From contig JACQPG010000005.1 of assembly GCA_016207665.1 (NCBI GenBank), positions 1 to 52,908 of the forward strand: DNA of 52,908 nucleotides, in the 5' to 3' direction. Made by a program: the position numbers and the translations under genes. The DNA comes from Elusimicrobiota bacterium (lineage in GTDB: Bacteria; Elusimicrobiota; Elusimicrobia; UBA1565; UBA9628). A model generated the notes under the pieces. It ran no database searches. It was given only the letters and a program-made list of their open reading frames with translations, and was not told the origin of the DNA. This document shows positions 50,633 through 52,908 of this stretch, one piece after another; the first letter of the stretch is position 1; each line of letters opens with the position of its first letter.

Positions 50633-51265
50633 ATGGGCGGCTCCAGCCACATTCCTCCCGCGCATTTCTCAAGCCTCACGCCCCTCTACGATCTTTTCTG
50701 CGCTCTCATAGGCCTGGGAAAGCCCTTCCGGCGCGAGATTCTCCGGCATCTGGCGGCCGAACCGGATGAGCGCGTGATTGACGCGGGCTGCGGCACGGGA
50801 GAGCTGCTGCGACTGCTCGAATCCTCTTCCGTTTCGATCAAGGCCGTTGGCGCCGACCCCGACGGAAAGGCGCTGGCCCTGGCGCGCCGGAAGCTGGAGA
50901 GCGTTGGGCGAGACGTCGAATGGGTCCAAGCTTCCATGTCCCGGCTGCCGTTTCCGGAAGCCTCCTTCGACGCGGCGGTCTCGACGCTGGCTTTCCACCA
51001 CATCCCCGCCGAAGACCGGCTCGCCTCCCTGCGGGAGGTTCTTCGCGTCCTCAAACCGGGAGGCCGATTCGTTCTCTGCGATCTCGTGCCGGACGCCCCC
51101 TCGGCGGCAGCCCGCCTGGCATTCCGTCTGCTGTCCCTTCTCGAGCCCCTGCAGGATAACGCGCGATTGGCGGGAATGCTTGCGGAAGCGGGTTTCTCCG
51201 AGGTGTCGCTCATCGGCCGTTATCGAGGCATCATCGGCTATTTCCAAGGCCGCAAGAGAAACTAG
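50633..51265 (+). CDS. class I SAM-dependent methyltransferase (UbiE/Methyltransf_11-like)
   Basis: A 210-residue methyltransferase. The family order is clear: LTPLYDLFCALIGLGKPFRR, motif I VIDAGCGTGELLRLLESSS near residue 50, VGADPDGKALALARRKL, FDAAVSTLAFHHIPAEDRLA near 120 and LRVLKPGGRFVLCDLVP. The substrate is unknown; quinone methylation is one possibility. ATG 50633 is chosen by the domain boundary and the -10 element. Confidence 0.85.
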   Translation: MGGSSHIPPAHFSSLTPLYDLFCALIGLGKPFRREILRHLAAEPDERVIDAGCGTGELLRLLESSSVSIKAVGADPDGKALALARRKLESVGRDVEWVQASMSRLPFPEASFDAAVSTLAFHHIPAEDRLASLREVLRVLKPGGRFVLCDLVPDAPSAAARLAFRLLSLLEPLQDNARLAGMLAEAGFSEVSLIGRYRGIIGYFQGRKRN

Positions 51266-51274
51266 GCGCCGATC

Positions 51275-51325
51275 TTGGCGGCTTTCGCCAATGTTCCTAA
51301 AAGGAACAAGCATGCCCTATGCATG
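51275..51325. terminator. three consecutive hairpins after the methyltransferase gene
   Basis: Three perfect inverted repeats lie end to end: TTGGCG/CGCCAA (51275-51291, 5-nt loop), TGTTCCT/AGGAACA (51292-51308, AAA loop) and CATGC/GCATG (51311-51325). There is no U-run after them, so an intrinsic terminator is not proven. The rest of the gap to 51415 shows nothing else clear. Confidence 0.4.
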
Positions 51326-51415
51326 GATATAGTCTAAAAGGAATGGCGTAATAGACGCAACAGGAAAGCCAACTTGCGCCGGATCGCGCCGATTTGTTAA
51401 TCTTTTTCAGCATCA

Positions 51416-52186
51416 ATGACAGGCAACTACGGCTGGGGCCTTCCCATCGCGGCGTCTTCCTACGCAAAGGACATCGACTTCGGCATCCGCATCATCCATT
51501 GGGCCATGATCGCCATATTCGTGCTCTGGGGCATTTTTTTTACCTATCTGTTGATTCGTTATCGCCGCAAGGACGGAGTGCCCGCCGAGCCCGAGGACGG
51601 GCATGAAGGCCTCAAGAGCCTGTTGCCCGATATCGTGGTCATGGTCTTCGAGATAGGCCTCATCGTCTTTTACGCCATTCCCGTCTGGAGCCGGATCAAG
51701 ACCCAATTCCCGATTGCCTCGAATTCGCAACAGATCGACATCATCGCGGAGCAATTCGCCTGGAACGTACACTATCCAGGGCCTGACGGCCGATTCGGTA
51801 AGCGCGACCCGGAGCTGATACACTTCACCAATCCCGTCGGCCTTGATCAAGCTGATCCTGCCGCGGCCGACGACATAGTGACGGCCAACGAGATCCGCAT
51901 GCCTCTGGGCAAGCCGACGCTCATCAGGCTCAGCTCCAAGGACGTGATACACAGCTTTTTCGTTCCCGAGTTCAGGATCAAGCAGGACGCCGTGCCCGGC
52001 ATGGTCATCCCTGTCTGGGTGGAACCCACGCGCGAGGGCACCTATGAGCTGGCCTGCGCGCAACTTTGCGGCTTCGCGCACAGCCTCATGCGGGCCGACG
52101 TGCACGTCCAAAATCAAGCGGATTTCGACGCCTGGTACAAGACCAAGATGCCGCTCAAGCAGGAAAAAGAGGCCGCCTCATGGTAA
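51416..52186 (+). CDS. coxB: cytochrome c oxidase subunit II
   Basis: A 256-residue subunit of an aa3-type or related heme-copper oxidase, with two N-terminal membrane segments (IIHWAMIAIFVLWGIFFTYL and DIVVMVFEIGLIVFYAIPVW) and a periplasmic cupredoxin domain. The CuA ligands are visible: His in KDVIHSFFVPEFR, and ELACAQLCGFAHSLM with the two Cys, His and Met. EQFAWNVHYPG is the conserved aromatic stretch. The stop overlaps the coxA start. Confidence 0.93.
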   Translation: MTGNYGWGLPIAASSYAKDIDFGIRIIHWAMIAIFVLWGIFFTYLLIRYRRKDGVPAEPEDGHEGLKSLLPDIVVMVFEIGLIVFYAIPVWSRIKTQFPIASNSQQIDIIAEQFAWNVHYPGPDGRFGKRDPELIHFTNPVGLDQADPAAADDIVTANEIRMPLGKPTLIRLSSKDVIHSFFVPEFRIKQDAVPGMVIPVWVEPTREGTYELACAQLCGFAHSLMRADVHVQNQADFDAWYKTKMPLKQEKEAASW

Positions 52187-52908
52187 GCGCAACGCATTCG
52201 ACCTCCGCGCACCAGACTCATCATCACCCGATCTTTTGGAACAGCTATGTGTTCTCGTTGGACCACAAGGTCATCGGCCTGCAGTATCTGATCACGTCCC
52301 TTGTCTTCCTGCTCATCGGATTCGGCCTCATGCTTCTGATGCGCTGGCAGTTGGCTTTCCCGGGCCAGCCCTTGCCGCTGATCGGGCATCTGCTCTCCCC
52401 GGCCCTCGCTCCTAACGGGGTGATGAGCGGAGAGTTCTACAACGCCCTCGGAGCCATGCATGGAACCATCATGGTCTTTCTGGGCATCGTGCCCCTAGCG
52501 GTAGGCGCCTTCGGCAATTACGTGCTTCCCCTGCAGATCGGAGCTCCGGACATGGCCTTCCCGAGGCTGAACATGATGTCCTATTGGCTTTATCTCCCGG
52601 GCGGACTGCTCATGCTGTTCTCTTTCTTGTTGCCCGGAGGCGCCGCCCAATCAGGCTGGACCTCGTATCCGCCGCTTTCCATCATCAACCCGGGCCAGAC
52701 CGTATGGCTGCTGGCCATGGTGATCATCATCACCTCCTCGCTGCTGGGGTCCATCAATTTTCTCGTGACCGCCCTCAATATGCGCGCCCCCGGCCTTTCG
52801 CTCGGACGCCTTCCGGTGTTCGTATGGGCCCAGATCGTGACCGCGGTGTTGCTTTTGCTGGCCTTCCCCCCTCTGGAGGCCGCTGCCGTGCTCCAGCTCA
52901 TGGACCGC
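52180..52908 (+). CDS. coxA: cytochrome c oxidase subunit I (partial, runs off the window)
   Basis: The first 243 codons of a heme-copper oxidase catalytic subunit, open to the last base. The ATG at 52180 overlaps coxB by 7 nt. The start MVSATHSTSAHQTHHH is His-rich, followed by LDHKVIGLQYLITSLVFLLI (first membrane segment), ALGAMHGTIMVFLGIVPLAV with the low-spin heme His, and FGNYVLPLQIGAPDMAFPRL, all hallmarks. The heme a3/CuB ligands lie beyond the window. Confidence 0.93.
   Translation, partial: MVSATHSTSAHQTHHHPIFWNSYVFSLDHKVIGLQYLITSLVFLLIGFGLMLLMRWQLAFPGQPLPLIGHLLSPALAPNGVMSGEFYNALGAMHGTIMVFLGIVPLAVGAFGNYVLPLQIGAPDMAFPRLNMMSYWLYLPGGLLMLFSFLLPGGAAQSGWTSYPPLSIINPGQTVWLLAMVIIITSSLLGSINFLVTALNMRAPGLSLGRLPVFVWAQIVTAVLLLLAFPPLEAAAVLQLMDR

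Overview
The window is a gene-dense (about 62-65% GC by eye), 52.9-kb piece of a bacterial chromosome with Gram-negative-type envelope genes (LPS-like heptose sugars, LpoB- and LPP20-like lipoproteins, an AsmA-like protein, TatAC). Genes are packed with many 4-nt ATGA/GTGA/TTGA overlaps, and no RNA genes, transposons or CRISPR arrays were seen. The lineage cannot be fixed by reading alone. The secreted protein with a YYPAPSGVYTQM motif next to a TMTC-like membrane/TPR protein reminds me of Elusimicrobiota or Omnitrophota genomes. This is a tentative inference.

Layout. (1) 1-11.5 kb is a surface-sugar region. It holds a heptose-phosphate-kinase-like GHMP kinase, a GmhA-like isomerase, an NAD-dependent sugar epimerase, a DegT-type aminotransferase, an O-methyltransferase, an HMGL-type aldolase and a bicupin, interleaved with four alkaline-phosphatase-superfamily (sulfatase/phosphodiesterase) genes. 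(2) 11.5-21.9 kb (minus strand) is the most unusual block: a radical SAM/SPASM protein, a GT2 glycosyltransferase, an HPr-kinase-like protein, a PqqD-like peptide chaperone, a 35-residue peptide with a lasso-type leader motif, a GT4 glycosyltransferase, an ABC-2 permease, a 1401-residue fusion (S26-like peptidase + beta-helix + nucleotidyltransferase-like domain) and an ABC ATPase. It looks like a peptide-directed modification and export system. (3) 21.9-26.5 kb is a complete branched-chain amino-acid-type ABC importer (livJHMGF order), co-directional and overlapping with block 2. (4) 26.6-28.9 kb holds a secreted repeat protein and a TMTC-like protein. (5) 28.9-38.2 kb is a hopanoid/isoprenoid operon: shc, hpnH, hpnA, hpnG, a prenyl-diphosphate synthase, dxs, ispH and two small zinc-ribbon proteins. 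(6) 38.3-52.9 kb is housekeeping and envelope: oligoribonuclease, four secreted proteins (two LPP20-like, LpoB-like, tetratricopeptide-like), AsmA-like, NlpC/P60, an MFS/Tat operon, a diheme cytochrome c, a frameshifted radical SAM gene, a methyltransferase, and the start of a cytochrome c oxidase operon (coxB, partial coxA).

Two themes deserve attention. One is the small peptide and its putative modification system, centred on 18.4-18.8 kb. The other is that many transcription-unit starts carry a -10-like hexamer only 6-8 nt before the start codon, with no Shine-Dalgarno sequence, which suggests widespread leaderless transcripts.
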